64,000 bases of DNA from Gammaproteobacteria bacterium (GTDB lineage: Bacteria; Pseudomonadota; Gammaproteobacteria; Burkholderiales; Burkholderiaceae_C). The first letter of the stretch is position 1; each line of letters starts with the position of its first letter. The notes under the pieces were generated by a model that saw only the letters and a list, made by a program, of their open reading frames with translations, did not search any database and was not told the origin of the DNA. Shown in pieces: positions 44,960-53,283 of the stretch. The position numbers and the translations under genes were made by a program. The DNA lies in the NCBI GenBank assembly GCA_018815325.1, contig JAHIYE010000010.1:1-64000 (forward strand), given 5' to 3'.

Positions 44960-46443
44960 ACACCATTTCCCGCCTCGCCTGTTGCGCCACAGTCCTGTGG
45001 CTGACAGCCTGCAGCACCACCTCGCAGCCCTCGACAGACTCGGACCCGGCCGGCACCCGCACCGGCCAATCCCAGAGGGCATCCGGGCTTCCGCACACAC
45101 CACTGATACCCGGTGGTCCGTTGCAGCCCATTTCCCAGGCCACGGCAAGTTCGCAGGGCGTGACTGGCCTGGCTGCGCCGGCCGACCTGTGGGAGCGCAT
45201 CCGTCGTGACTTTCTCATGCCCGATCTGCAGAACGACCTCGTAACCGACCGTGAGCAGTGGTACAGCACGCGACCCGATTACATCTTTCGCATGACAGAG
45301 CGCTCGCGCAAATACCTGTTCCACGTGGTCGAGGAGCTGGAGTTGCGCAACATGCCGGGTGAGCTCGCCCTGCTGCCCTTCATCGAAAGCGCCTTCAACC
45401 CACAGGCCGTGTCCAGCGCCAAGGCCGCGGGCATGTGGCAGTTCATGCCCAGCACGGGCAAGTATTTCGAGCTCAAGCAGAACGCTTTTCGCGATGACCG
45501 CCGCGATGTGCTGGCCTCCACCCGCGCAGCATTGGACTACCTGCAAAAACTCTACGGCATGTTCGGCGACTGGCATCTGGCGCTGGCCGCCTACAACTGG
45601 GGCGAAGGCAATGTAGGCCGCGCCATCGCCAGGAACAAGCGCGCCGGCCTGGGAACGGGCTACCTTGACCTCAACATGCCCATGGAAACGCGGCTCTATG
45701 TGCCCAAGCTGCAGGCTGTCAAGAACATCATCAGCCGCCCCGAGGCCTTCAGCACGCAACTGCCGCTGATCGAGAACCACCCCTACTTTCAGAGCGTAGA
45801 CATCACGCGGGACATCGATGTGGCGCTGGCCGCCAAACTCGCCGAGGTGGAGCTTGATGACTTCAAGGCGCTGAACCCATCGATCAACCGCCCGGTCATC
45901 CTCGCCGCTGGCACTCCCCAAATCCTGCTGCCCTGGGACAATGCCAAGATATTCCAGCGCAATCTGGAGTCCTATGGCGGCCAGCTCGCCAGCTGGACGG
46001 CCTGGAATGCACCCAAGAGCATGAAACCAGCCGATGTCGCCAAACGCTTCGACATGAGCGAAGCCGAGTTGCGCCGGGTCAACCACATCCCGCCGCGCAT
46101 GGTGATCCGTGCCGGCTCCAGCCTGCTGGTGCCGCGTTCGGACAAGATGAAGCTGGACGTCACCATGCATGTCGCTGACAACGGACAGCTCTCGCTGGCA
46201 CCCGAAACCGTGCTGCGACGTACCATACTCAAGGCAGGCAAGAACGAGTCGGTGAAGAGCATCGCCAAGCGCTACCGCTTGAGCACAGCGAGTGTGGCCG
46301 ACTGGAACAAGGTCAATGAGTCGGCCAGCTTCAAGCCGGGCCAGAGTGTGGTGGTCTACCTGAAGCCACAGCCCCGTCGCAAGGCATCGGCATCACAGCG
46401 CGCCCGCAGCAAATCCAAGTCGACCCAGCTGTCAAAACGCTGA
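44941..46443 (+). CDS. mltD: Membrane-bound lytic murein transglycosylase D with LysM repeats
   Basis: Outer-membrane lipoprotein that cleaves peptidoglycan glycan strands. The 500-residue product has a lipobox LTAC (Cys24) after a short hydrophobic segment. The lytic transglycosylase domain holds the catalytic Glu in LPFIESAFNPQAVSSAKAAG and the MWQFMPSTG, LALAAYNWGEGNV blocks. Two LysM modules lie at about 355-400 and 420-465, ending in a basic tail (RRKASASQRARSKSKS). The ATG at 44941 lies inside gloB; a TTG at 44956 preceded by GGAAGA and overlapping the gloB stop is an attractive alternative start. Confidence 0.93.
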   Translation: MEEPVLNTISRLACCATVLWLTACSTTSQPSTDSDPAGTRTGQSQRASGLPHTPLIPGGPLQPISQATASSQGVTGLAAPADLWERIRRDFLMPDLQNDLVTDREQWYSTRPDYIFRMTERSRKYLFHVVEELELRNMPGELALLPFIESAFNPQAVSSAKAAGMWQFMPSTGKYFELKQNAFRDDRRDVLASTRAALDYLQKLYGMFGDWHLALAAYNWGEGNVGRAIARNKRAGLGTGYLDLNMPMETRLYVPKLQAVKNIISRPEAFSTQLPLIENHPYFQSVDITRDIDVALAAKLAEVELDDFKALNPSINRPVILAAGTPQILLPWDNAKIFQRNLESYGGQLASWTAWNAPKSMKPADVAKRFDMSEAELRRVNHIPPRMVIRAGSSLLVPRSDKMKLDVTMHVADNGQLSLAPETVLRRTILKAGKNESVKSIAKRYRLSTASVADWNKVNESASFKPGQSVVVYLKPQPRRKASASQRARSKSKSTQLSKR

Positions 46444-46540
46444 CCGTCACTTGATGGGCTTTTCGGGATACGCACCCGGGCCCTGGGCAAGGGACAAGCT
46501 GCAGCCAGCATGCACGGTGTGGAAAGCTCAGCCAGGATAT

Positions 46541-47380
46541 TCAAAGTTTTTCGGTTTCGCCCTGGCGGGGCTGCCAGGTCATGAGATGGCGTTCTATGCG
46601 TCCCACCAGTCCGTCGAGCAGCAGCGCAAAAGCGGTCAGCACCACGATGCCGGCAAATACCGTGTTCACATCAAAGGTGCCTTCGGCCTGCAAGATCAGA
46701 TAGCCCACACCGCGCGCAGAACCCAGGTACTCGCCCACCACCGCCCCCACAAAGGCCAGCCCCACTGAGGTATGCAGGCTGGAAAACACCCAGGCGGTCG
46801 CACTGGGCAGGTACACGGTGCGCAGCAACTGGCGCTGGTTGGCCCCCAACATGCGGGCATTGGCCAGCACCACAGGACTGACCTCCCGCACCCCCTGGTA
46901 GACATTGAAGAACACGATAAAGAACACCAGCGTGACCGCCAGCGCCACCTTGCTCCATATCCCGAGGCCAAACCACATCGCAAAGATGGGCGCGAGAATC
47001 ACGCGCGGCATGGCGTTGGCCGCCTTGATGTAAGGATCCATGATGGCGCTGGCCGTAGGTGCGAGCGCCAGCCACAGGCCAAAGCCCAGGCCCAGCGCCG
47101 TACCAATGCCGAACGCCAGAAAAGTCTCCAGCAGCGTGGTGCCCAGATGCCGGTAAATGTCAGCGTTGCCGCTCAGGCCATCAGGAAACAGGGCATTCGC
47201 ACCAATGCCCCAGGGCATGAACCAGGACCAGACGCGGCCGGCCACCTGAAGCGGTTCGCCGAGAAAGAACGCCATCTGGGCATCGCGCGAAACCAGTTGC
47301 CACAGGCCCAGCACGACAAAGAGAACGCCGAGCTGCCAGAGGCGCAGATTGTTCTCCTGGGGTTTGAGCCGTTGCCACAT
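46541..47380 (-). CDS. ABC transporter permease (nitrate/sulfonate/taurine-like family)
   Basis: A 279-residue inner-membrane permease of the BPD_transp_1 class. About six hydrophobic spans are visible (LWQLGVLFVVLGLWQLV; TLLETFLAFGIGTALGLGFG; VALAVTLVFFIVFFNVYQGV; FAGIVVLTAFALLLDGLV). The EAA loop reads ANARMLGANQRQLLRTVYLPSA. The ATG at 47380 (MWQRLKPQ) lies two bases after the ATPase stop; the upstream extension of the frame runs inside the ATPase gene. Third gene of a binding protein-ATPase-permease operon; the substrate is not evident. Confidence 0.92.
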   Translation of the reverse strand: MWQRLKPQENNLRLWQLGVLFVVLGLWQLVSRDAQMAFFLGEPLQVAGRVWSWFMPWGIGANALFPDGLSGNADIYRHLGTTLLETFLAFGIGTALGLGFGLWLALAPTASAIMDPYIKAANAMPRVILAPIFAMWFGLGIWSKVALAVTLVFFIVFFNVYQGVREVSPVVLANARMLGANQRQLLRTVYLPSATAWVFSSLHTSVGLAFVGAVVGEYLGSARGVGYLILQAEGTFDVNTVFAGIVVLTAFALLLDGLVGRIERHLMTWQPRQGETEKL

Positions 47381-47382
47381 AC

Positions 47383-48198
47383 TCAGGCCGCCTTGCGCAA
47401 TTGCTGCTGGTAGCCCTTGAGCACTTCGTCGCGCAGCACGTTCCATATCCGGGAATGCAGCTCAACGAATCGCGGCTGGGTACGCACCTCGGCGACATTG
47501 CGCGGGCGCGGCAGGTCGATCACAAACTCGCCCAGCGGATGGGTAGCCGGACCGGCCGAAAGCACCACCACGCGGTCACTCATGGCAATGGCCTCGTCGA
47601 GGTCATGCGTGATGAACAGCACAGCCTTTTTCCTGGCCGCCCAGAGTTCGAGCACCTCGTCTTCCATCAGTTGGCGGGTCTGGATGTCGAGTGCGCTGAA
47701 TGGCTCGTCCATCAGGATGATGTCTGGGTCCAGCACCAGCGTCTGGGCCAGCGCGGTGCGCTTGCGCATGCCACCCGAAAGCTGGTGCGGGTAGCGCTCG
47801 CCAAAGCCACCCAGCCCCACACGCTCCAGCCAGGCCTGTGCCTGCGCCCGGGCCTGTGGCTCGGGAACACCACGGTACTGCAGGCCTACCATCACATTGT
47901 CGATGGCACTGCGCCAGGGCATCAATGCGTCGGACTGGAACATGTAGCCGGCACGGCTGTTGATGCCCTTGAGCGACTGGCCAAACACCTTGACCTCACC
48001 ACGCGTAGGTGCCAGCAGGCCAGCCCCGATATTGAGCAGGGTGGATTTTCCGCAACCCGTGGGGCCGACCACGGACACGAACTCGCCAGCGCGGATACGT
48101 AGCGTGGTGTCCGCCACGGCCGTGTAACTCTGGCTCGCAGCGTCACGCGCGCGAAAGGTGCAGCTGATATCGATCAACTCAAGCGCAAACTCCGACAC
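47383..48198 (-). CDS. ABC transporter ATP-binding protein (nitrate/sulfonate/taurine-like family)
   Basis: A 271-residue ATPase. Walker A VGPTGCGKST, Q-loop YMFQSDALMPW, signature HQLSGGMRKRTALA, Walker B DIILMDEPFSALD and switch FITHDLDEA are intact. The start is taken as GTG at 48198, two bases beyond the TGA of the binding-protein gene, with AAGG upstream; the frame is open 12 codons earlier. The signature has GGMRKR in place of the common GGMRQR. Confidence 0.92.
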   Translation of the reverse strand: MSEFALELIDISCTFRARDAASQSYTAVADTTLRIRAGEFVSVVGPTGCGKSTLLNIGAGLLAPTRGEVKVFGQSLKGINSRAGYMFQSDALMPWRSAIDNVMVGLQYRGVPEPQARAQAQAWLERVGLGGFGERYPHQLSGGMRKRTALAQTLVLDPDIILMDEPFSALDIQTRQLMEDEVLELWAARKKAVLFITHDLDEAIAMSDRVVVLSAGPATHPLGEFVIDLPRPRNVAEVRTQPRFVELHSRIWNVLRDEVLKGYQQQLRKAA

Positions 48199-48199
48199 A

Positions 48200-49246
48200 T
48201 CAGGCCTTGAACTTTTCCTTGGCCTTGCGGGCAAACTGGTTGGTAAAGGTCTTGTCCAGGTCGATCTTGTCGGCTTTCAGCTTGGTATCAAAGCTGCCCA
48301 ATGCACGCAGGGCAACCTTGCCACCGCCCTCGGGGAACATGCCATCGAGCGCAATGGCTTCGCGCACCTTGTCGAAAGAAGCCAGGTACAGACCACGGTC
48401 CCCCAGCAGATACGACTCGGGCACCGTCTTGATGATGTCGCTGGGCCCCGCCGTCTGCAGCCACTTGAGCGCATGCACCATCGCATTGGTCAGGGCCTGC
48501 ACCGTGTTGGGATGCTTCTGCACGAAATCCATCGGGGCATACAGGCAGCCAGCGGGCATGGGACCACCAAATACATCCTGCGTGCCCTTGAGGGTGCGGG
48601 TGTCGGAGATGATGCGCACATCGCCTTTTTGCTCCAGCATGGTCATGACAGGGTCGATATTGCAGATCGCATCGATCTGTCCCGAGCGTATGGCCGTCAA
48701 GGCGCCGGCCGAGGTACCCACCCCGATGAAGCTCACATCACCGGCCTTCACGCCCGCGCGCGACAGCACCAGGTTGGCCATCATGTTGGTCGAGGAGCCG
48801 GGCGCTGTCACACCGATCTTCTTGCCCTTCAGGTCGGCCACGGTCTTGTAATTCGGCATGGTCTTGGTCGACACGCCAAGCGCGATCTGGGGTGCCCTGC
48901 CCTGCAGCACAAAGGCCTGAAAGCTCTGGCCCTTGTTCTGCAGGTTGATGGTGTGTTCGTAGGCACCACTCACTACATCGGCCGAGCCGCCAACCACGGC
49001 CTGCAGTGCACGCGAGCCGCCGGCAAAGTCGCTGATCTCGACCTCCAGGCCCTCTGCCTTGAAATAGCCCAGTTGCTCGGCAATCGTGAGCGGCAGGTAG
49101 TAAAAAGCCGCCTTGCCACCCACGGCAATCGAAACCTTGGATTGTTCGGGTTTTGGCTGGGCCCGCAATGCCGGCACGGCCAGACCAGCCACAGCAGCTA
49201 CCGCCGCTACGTTGAAATGTCGACGACGCAAAATGTTGTCACGCAT
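48200..49246 (-). CDS. ABC transporter substrate-binding protein (SsuA/NMT1-like)
   Basis: A 348-residue periplasmic binding protein. The N-terminus MRDNILRRRHFNVAAVAAVAGLA looks like a signal peptide with a possible twin-arginine motif; cleavage is likely near ALRAQ. The body has the NMT1/SsuA pattern: YYLPLTIAEQLGYFKAEGLEVEI, GGSADVVSGAYEHTI, LKGKKIGVTAPGSSTNMMANL and AGALTAIRSGQIDA. Ligands of this family include sulfonates, nitrate, pyrimidines and aromatic acids; none can be chosen. First gene of the transporter operon. Confidence 0.9.
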   Translation of the reverse strand: MRDNILRRRHFNVAAVAAVAGLAVPALRAQPKPEQSKVSIAVGGKAAFYYLPLTIAEQLGYFKAEGLEVEISDFAGGSRALQAVVGGSADVVSGAYEHTINLQNKGQSFQAFVLQGRAPQIALGVSTKTMPNYKTVADLKGKKIGVTAPGSSTNMMANLVLSRAGVKAGDVSFIGVGTSAGALTAIRSGQIDAICNIDPVMTMLEQKGDVRIISDTRTLKGTQDVFGGPMPAGCLYAPMDFVQKHPNTVQALTNAMVHALKWLQTAGPSDIIKTVPESYLLGDRGLYLASFDKVREAIALDGMFPEGGGKVALRALGSFDTKLKADKIDLDKTFTNQFARKAKEKFKA

Positions 49247-49492
49247 GATGAAAGCTCCCCATTCTTATGAATGAGTGTGAGCTTAGCTGCCTATGAAAAA
49301 AAACGCATCAGTAACTTCCTGAGCGGGTTTCCACCTAGGCAGGTAACAAGTCGTGACAAACAAAATTGGTGCGCAAGGCAAGCGGCATGACATCCAGCAC
49401 AGCTTCCCGTTGAAGACGTGATCAAGGGCGTCTTCACCAATCAGCAGCTTTGGCCGCCCGGCGATCTCGCGTCTTGGTGCTGGCGGCAGCCT

Positions 49493-51592
49493 CTACAGCG
49501 CGTGCCACTCGGGCAATTCAAAGTAAAAGGTGGTCCCCACCCCTTCTTCCGTCTCAAAACCGATCGTGCCCCCCAGTCGCTCCACAATCACCTGGGAGAT
49601 ATACAGACCCAGTCCCGTGCCCCCCTTCTGGCGTGAATCGGTGGAGTCGGCCTGGGAGAACTTCTGGAAGATGCGCTCGCGAAACTCGTCTGGAATACCC
49701 GGCCCATGATCGCGTACCTCGACGCGAATATCTGAACCCCGACGGGAAACATGGATCTCTACCGTGTCGCCCGCAGGGGAAAATTTCACCGCATTGGACA
49801 ACAGGTTGGTCACCACCTGAGTCAGACGATCACTGTCCACACAAACCAGCAGGCGCTCTTCTGGACAATGCAGACTCAGACTCACCTTTCTTTCCTCTCC
49901 ATACCCCTCGGTAGCCAACCGTGCCTGCTCAAGCAGTGCACCGACATCAGACACCTGGGTCTCCAGCTTCATCTGACCTGACTCCAGTTTTTCAATGTCC
50001 AGGATATCGTTGATAAGACGGATCAGGCGTTCACAATTTTTCTTGGCAATCTCCACCAGGGACTTGACCGTATCGGGCAACTCCCCAGCCACGCCGCCAG
50101 CGATCAAGCCCAGTGAGCCACGAATCGATGTGAGGGGCGTGCGGAGTTCGTGACTGACAGTCGAGACAAACTCACTCTTCATGCGGTCAACCCGCTTGAG
50201 CTCCGTAATGTCCGTAATGAGTGAGTAAAACCCGATGACTTTCCCTGCTGACTCCCCTTCGCCCCAGCGCGGGTAATAGTTGACAGCGAAGTCCCGAACT
50301 TCACCATTTGCAGTGGTTTCAGTGCGTTCATAAACTACCGGTGTGCCTCTCAGCACCTCTTCAATGCGGGGGCGAGCCATTTCATAGAGTTTCTCGCCCA
50401 TGACTTCACGCATGGCTTTCCCATCCGGCGTTATATCCGAGTAGTGAATCAGCGCTTCGTAGGCTTTATTGTGGAACCGTATCCGCTGTTGCGCATCAAC
50501 GTACCCTATCCTGGCCGGTATCGCATCCGTGATCTCACGCAATTGCGCTTCGCTGTTTTGCAACTTGATGCTTACATCGCGTGCAGCCTGCTCAGACCGC
50601 ACGAGTTTGCGCACCAGCGGAGCCACCAGGAAGCCCAGCAGCAGCATGCCCAGCAACACCAAGCCCAACATCAAGGGAGCAATCAGTTTCACTTGCGTGG
50701 TGATAGGCTGGTACAACTCAGACGCGTCAATTTTGAGCACCATGCCGAACCCCAGCGAGCCCCCGGGCGCATGCGCAGCAATCACCGCCTCCTGCCGGTA
50801 ATCCTTGGCATGAATGAGGCCGGTTTTCCCATTCAAGGCGTAATCCATCGGCAGGGGTATGCCATTGATGGCACGTGGATAACGCTTGAACAAATTGCCG
50901 CCAATCGCCCGTATGAAGCAATCCATGTTCTGCGCGTCGTCCGGCACGGCAAAGCACAACCCAAACTCACCGGATTTGCCGAGTGACACCATGTCGAGAA
51001 ACACAGCGGTGAGTTGCGGCAAGCTGATTTCGGCTTCAACCGTACCAGCGCGTTGCCCTTGTTGGTCGATGAAGTCCATGCTGGAACGCAGGCGGAGCTT
51101 TTCCTGCCACATCAACCAGGTACGCACATGGCCCTTGATCGGTGCACGGATGACTGGCTGATTGGAGAAAGTCCCCGCACTGGCCACCAGTTGCCCCCGG
51201 GCATCGTAAAACGACAAGCCGGCAAAGCCGGTTTGCAGAAAAGAACTGACTGCGCGCTCCAGGTTGGCCTGGGCCTGCTCCCTGGCGGGGCCAGACTGAG
51301 ACTCCAACGCACGCAGGTTCTGGATCAGGAGAGGTCGGGTCGCCACCGTCCGCACATCGGACAGAGCGCGCTCAAGCTGGCTCACAAACAGCCGCTCCCG
51401 CCCCTGCAGCGAAGCCTGAAGACTGTTGCCCAGAATGGCTTCAGTCTGCCTTTGCATCATCAGAAAAACTGACAGGCCTGCGACCAGCGTGATGGCCAGC
51501 AGAATAAGCCCGCCGATGAAACTGATCTTGCGATCTTCGCGTTGAAATAGCAAACGACGCTCCCGATTCCCTGTCATGCCGTCACGACACAT
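49493..51592 (-). CDS. Membrane sensor histidine kinase with extracytoplasmic sensor and PAS domain
   Basis: A 699-residue kinase. A first span at about 24-46 (ISFIGGLILLAITLVAGLSVFLMM), a periplasmic sensor region of about 260 residues (dCache-like), and a second span near 305-330 (LIAPLMLGLVLLGMLLLGFLV) are followed by a PAS domain (ITDAIPARIGYVDAQQRIRFHN). The HisKA box is FVSTVSHELRTPLTSIRG, and the HATPase domain has the N-box LTQVVTNLLSNAVKF and G-boxes DHGPGIPDEFRERIF and GGTGLGLYISQVIVERLGG. No response regulator gene is adjacent, so it is an orphan. GGAGG lies too close to the ATG at 51592; the next ATG at 51577 is possible. Confidence 0.92.
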   Translation of the reverse strand: MCRDGMTGNRERRLLFQREDRKISFIGGLILLAITLVAGLSVFLMMQRQTEAILGNSLQASLQGRERLFVSQLERALSDVRTVATRPLLIQNLRALESQSGPAREQAQANLERAVSSFLQTGFAGLSFYDARGQLVASAGTFSNQPVIRAPIKGHVRTWLMWQEKLRLRSSMDFIDQQGQRAGTVEAEISLPQLTAVFLDMVSLGKSGEFGLCFAVPDDAQNMDCFIRAIGGNLFKRYPRAINGIPLPMDYALNGKTGLIHAKDYRQEAVIAAHAPGGSLGFGMVLKIDASELYQPITTQVKLIAPLMLGLVLLGMLLLGFLVAPLVRKLVRSEQAARDVSIKLQNSEAQLREITDAIPARIGYVDAQQRIRFHNKAYEALIHYSDITPDGKAMREVMGEKLYEMARPRIEEVLRGTPVVYERTETTANGEVRDFAVNYYPRWGEGESAGKVIGFYSLITDITELKRVDRMKSEFVSTVSHELRTPLTSIRGSLGLIAGGVAGELPDTVKSLVEIAKKNCERLIRLINDILDIEKLESGQMKLETQVSDVGALLEQARLATEGYGEERKVSLSLHCPEERLLVCVDSDRLTQVVTNLLSNAVKFSPAGDTVEIHVSRRGSDIRVEVRDHGPGIPDEFRERIFQKFSQADSTDSRQKGGTGLGLYISQVIVERLGGTIGFETEEGVGTTFYFELPEWHAL

Positions 51593-51647
51593 CCCTCCGA
51601 AGAGGGAGAGACCAGGCCATTATGCGACCGGGCTGAGGAAAACCCGC

Positions 51648-52061
51648 TCAGCGGTAGCCCAGAAACAGAATCGCGATATTGACCAGCAAGGCCAGCGTCC
51701 AGATGAGCGAGCGCACGGTGGACAGACCCGACACATACATCATGACGTACATCACGCGCAGCACGATCCAGACAAAGGCCAGGATGTCGAGCCGGCTCTG
51801 GTGCGCGCCGAGCTGCTGCGCGATGATGACTGCGCCAATGAAGAAAGGCAGCGCCTCGAAACTGTTGGCCTGCGCCGCGTTGGCGCGCGCACGCCAGTCG
51901 GTCTGGCGTGCCAGCCAGAGACGCGGATTGTCATTGTCATAGCCACCGTCCTTGCGCGGCTTGTTGAACATGCCCGATTTGGCGATGCCAGCACACACAA
52001 TGGGCAGAATCGCCGCAATCAGGACACACCAGTAAGCCAGGCTGAAACGGATGAGCGTCAT
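51648..52061 (-). CDS. MAPEG-family membrane protein
   Basis: A 137-residue inner-membrane protein with four hydrophobic segments (FSLAYWCVLIAAILPIVCAG; FEALPFFIGAVIIAQQ; LAFVWIVLRVMYVMMYV; IWTLALLVNIAILFLG). The MAPEG-typical RANAAQANSFEALPFF and LRVMYVMMYVSG blocks are present. Relatives are glutathione-linked enzymes of eicosanoid metabolism; the bacterial members have no established role. Confidence 0.9.
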   Translation of the reverse strand: MTLIRFSLAYWCVLIAAILPIVCAGIAKSGMFNKPRKDGGYDNDNPRLWLARQTDWRARANAAQANSFEALPFFIGAVIIAQQLGAHQSRLDILAFVWIVLRVMYVMMYVSGLSTVRSLIWTLALLVNIAILFLGYR

Positions 52062-52176
52062 AGGTTGGTTCTGTTCAAGGTTGATCGGCGGCTTGCCCGC
52101 CCGTCAGAGGCAAGGACTCAGAAAAGGAGATGGAAACGTCGGGGCATTATCCACAGAATCTGCCTCGTTCCCTGCC

Positions 52177-52767
52177 TCAGCGGCGATCCACCAGGGCGTG
52201 GGCAATCGTGCCCAAGTCCACATACTCCAGCTCGCTGCCAGCCGGTACGCCGCGCGCCAGCCGGGTCAGCTTGAGCCCGCGCGACTTGAGTCCTTCGCTG
52301 ATCACATGGGCGGTGGCCTCTCCCTCGGCCGTGAAGTTGGTCGCCATGATGACCTCCTGCACCACGCCGTCACAGGCACGCTCGAACAGCTTCTTGAGAC
52401 CGATGTCGTTGGGACCGATGCCATCGAGCGGACTCAGCTTGCCCATGAGCACGAAGTACAAACCCTTGTAGGCGCCCGTGCGCTCCACCGCAGACTGGTC
52501 GGCCGGCGTCTCCACCACGCACAGCTTGCTGCGATCACGCCGCGGATCGAGGCAGGTGGCGCAGACCTCGGCCTCGGTGAAGGTATGGCACTGCGCGCAA
52601 TGCCGGATCGACCCCGTGGCCGCCTGCAAGGCCCGCGACAGCACCTGGGCCCCTTCCCGGTCATGTTGCAGCAGATGAAACGCCATGCGCGAGGCCGACT
52701 TCACCCCCACGCCCGGCAAGCGGCGCAGTGCCTGGATCAGCACATCAAGTGAATTGGCGTCAGACAT
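52177..52767 (-). CDS. recR: Recombination protein RecR
   Basis: Loads RecA with RecO/RecF at gaps. The 196-residue protein has the N-terminal HhH region ([21 protein letters not shown]), a zinc finger with Cys pairs in [16 protein letters not shown], and a Toprim domain ([28 protein letters not shown]). It closes the dnaX-ybaB-recR cluster on the minus strand. Confidence 0.97.
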   Translation of the reverse strand: MSDANSLDVLIQALRRLPGVGVKSASRMAFHLLQHDREGAQVLSRALQAATGSIRHCAQCHTFTEAEVCATCLDPRRDRSKLCVVETPADQSAVERTGAYKGLYFVLMGKLSPLDGIGPNDIGLKKLFERACDGVVQEVIMATNFTAEGEATAHVISEGLKSRGLKLTRLARGVPAGSELEYVDLGTIAHALVDRR

Positions 52768-52918
52768 GAAGGTATGAAAAAAGAAGCAGAAACGTATCGC
52801 GGCGTAACGAGCGGGCTCAGGGCAAGGCGCGGGTGTCAGGCAACCGGAATGGACTCCAGGTCCATGAGGATTGCCTGAACGGGACCCGCAACGCCGCCAT
52901 GTGCCCGCGCAGTAGCCG

Positions 52919-53251
52919 TCAGAAAGGGAGTTTCATGCCGCCGGGGAGGCTTGGCATCCCCGCCGTGATCTTGCCCATCTTGGCCTGGCTGGTCTCCTCG
53001 GCCTTGCGCACGGCGTCGTTGAAAGCCGCAGCCACCAGGTCTTCGAGCATGTCCTTGTCGTCCGCCAGCAGGCTGGGGTCGATCGTGACACGCTTCACAT
53101 CATGCTTGCAGGTCATCAAAATCCTGACCAGGCCCGAGCCAGACTCGCCCGTGACCTCGATGCTGCCCAGTTCCTCCTGGGCCTTCTTCATGTTGTCCTG
53201 CATCGCCTGCGCCTGCTTCATGAGGCCGGCGAGTTGTCCTTTGTTGAACAT
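52919..53251 (-). CDS. YbaB/EbfC-family nucleoid-associated protein
   Basis: A 110-residue DNA-binding dimer. The N-terminal helix contains [20 protein letters not shown], and the core has [30 protein letters not shown]. Located between dnaX and recR, its usual place in bacteria. The C-terminal tail is Gly/Pro-rich ([14 protein letters not shown]). Confidence 0.95.
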   Translation of the reverse strand: MFNKGQLAGLMKQAQAMQDNMKKAQEELGSIEVTGESGSGLVRILMTCKHDVKRVTIDPSLLADDKDMLEDLVAAAFNDAVRKAEETSQAKMGKITAGMPSLPGGMKLPF

Positions 53252-53283
53252 GGTTTTCCTTTTCTGAATCGTTGGATCAAGCC

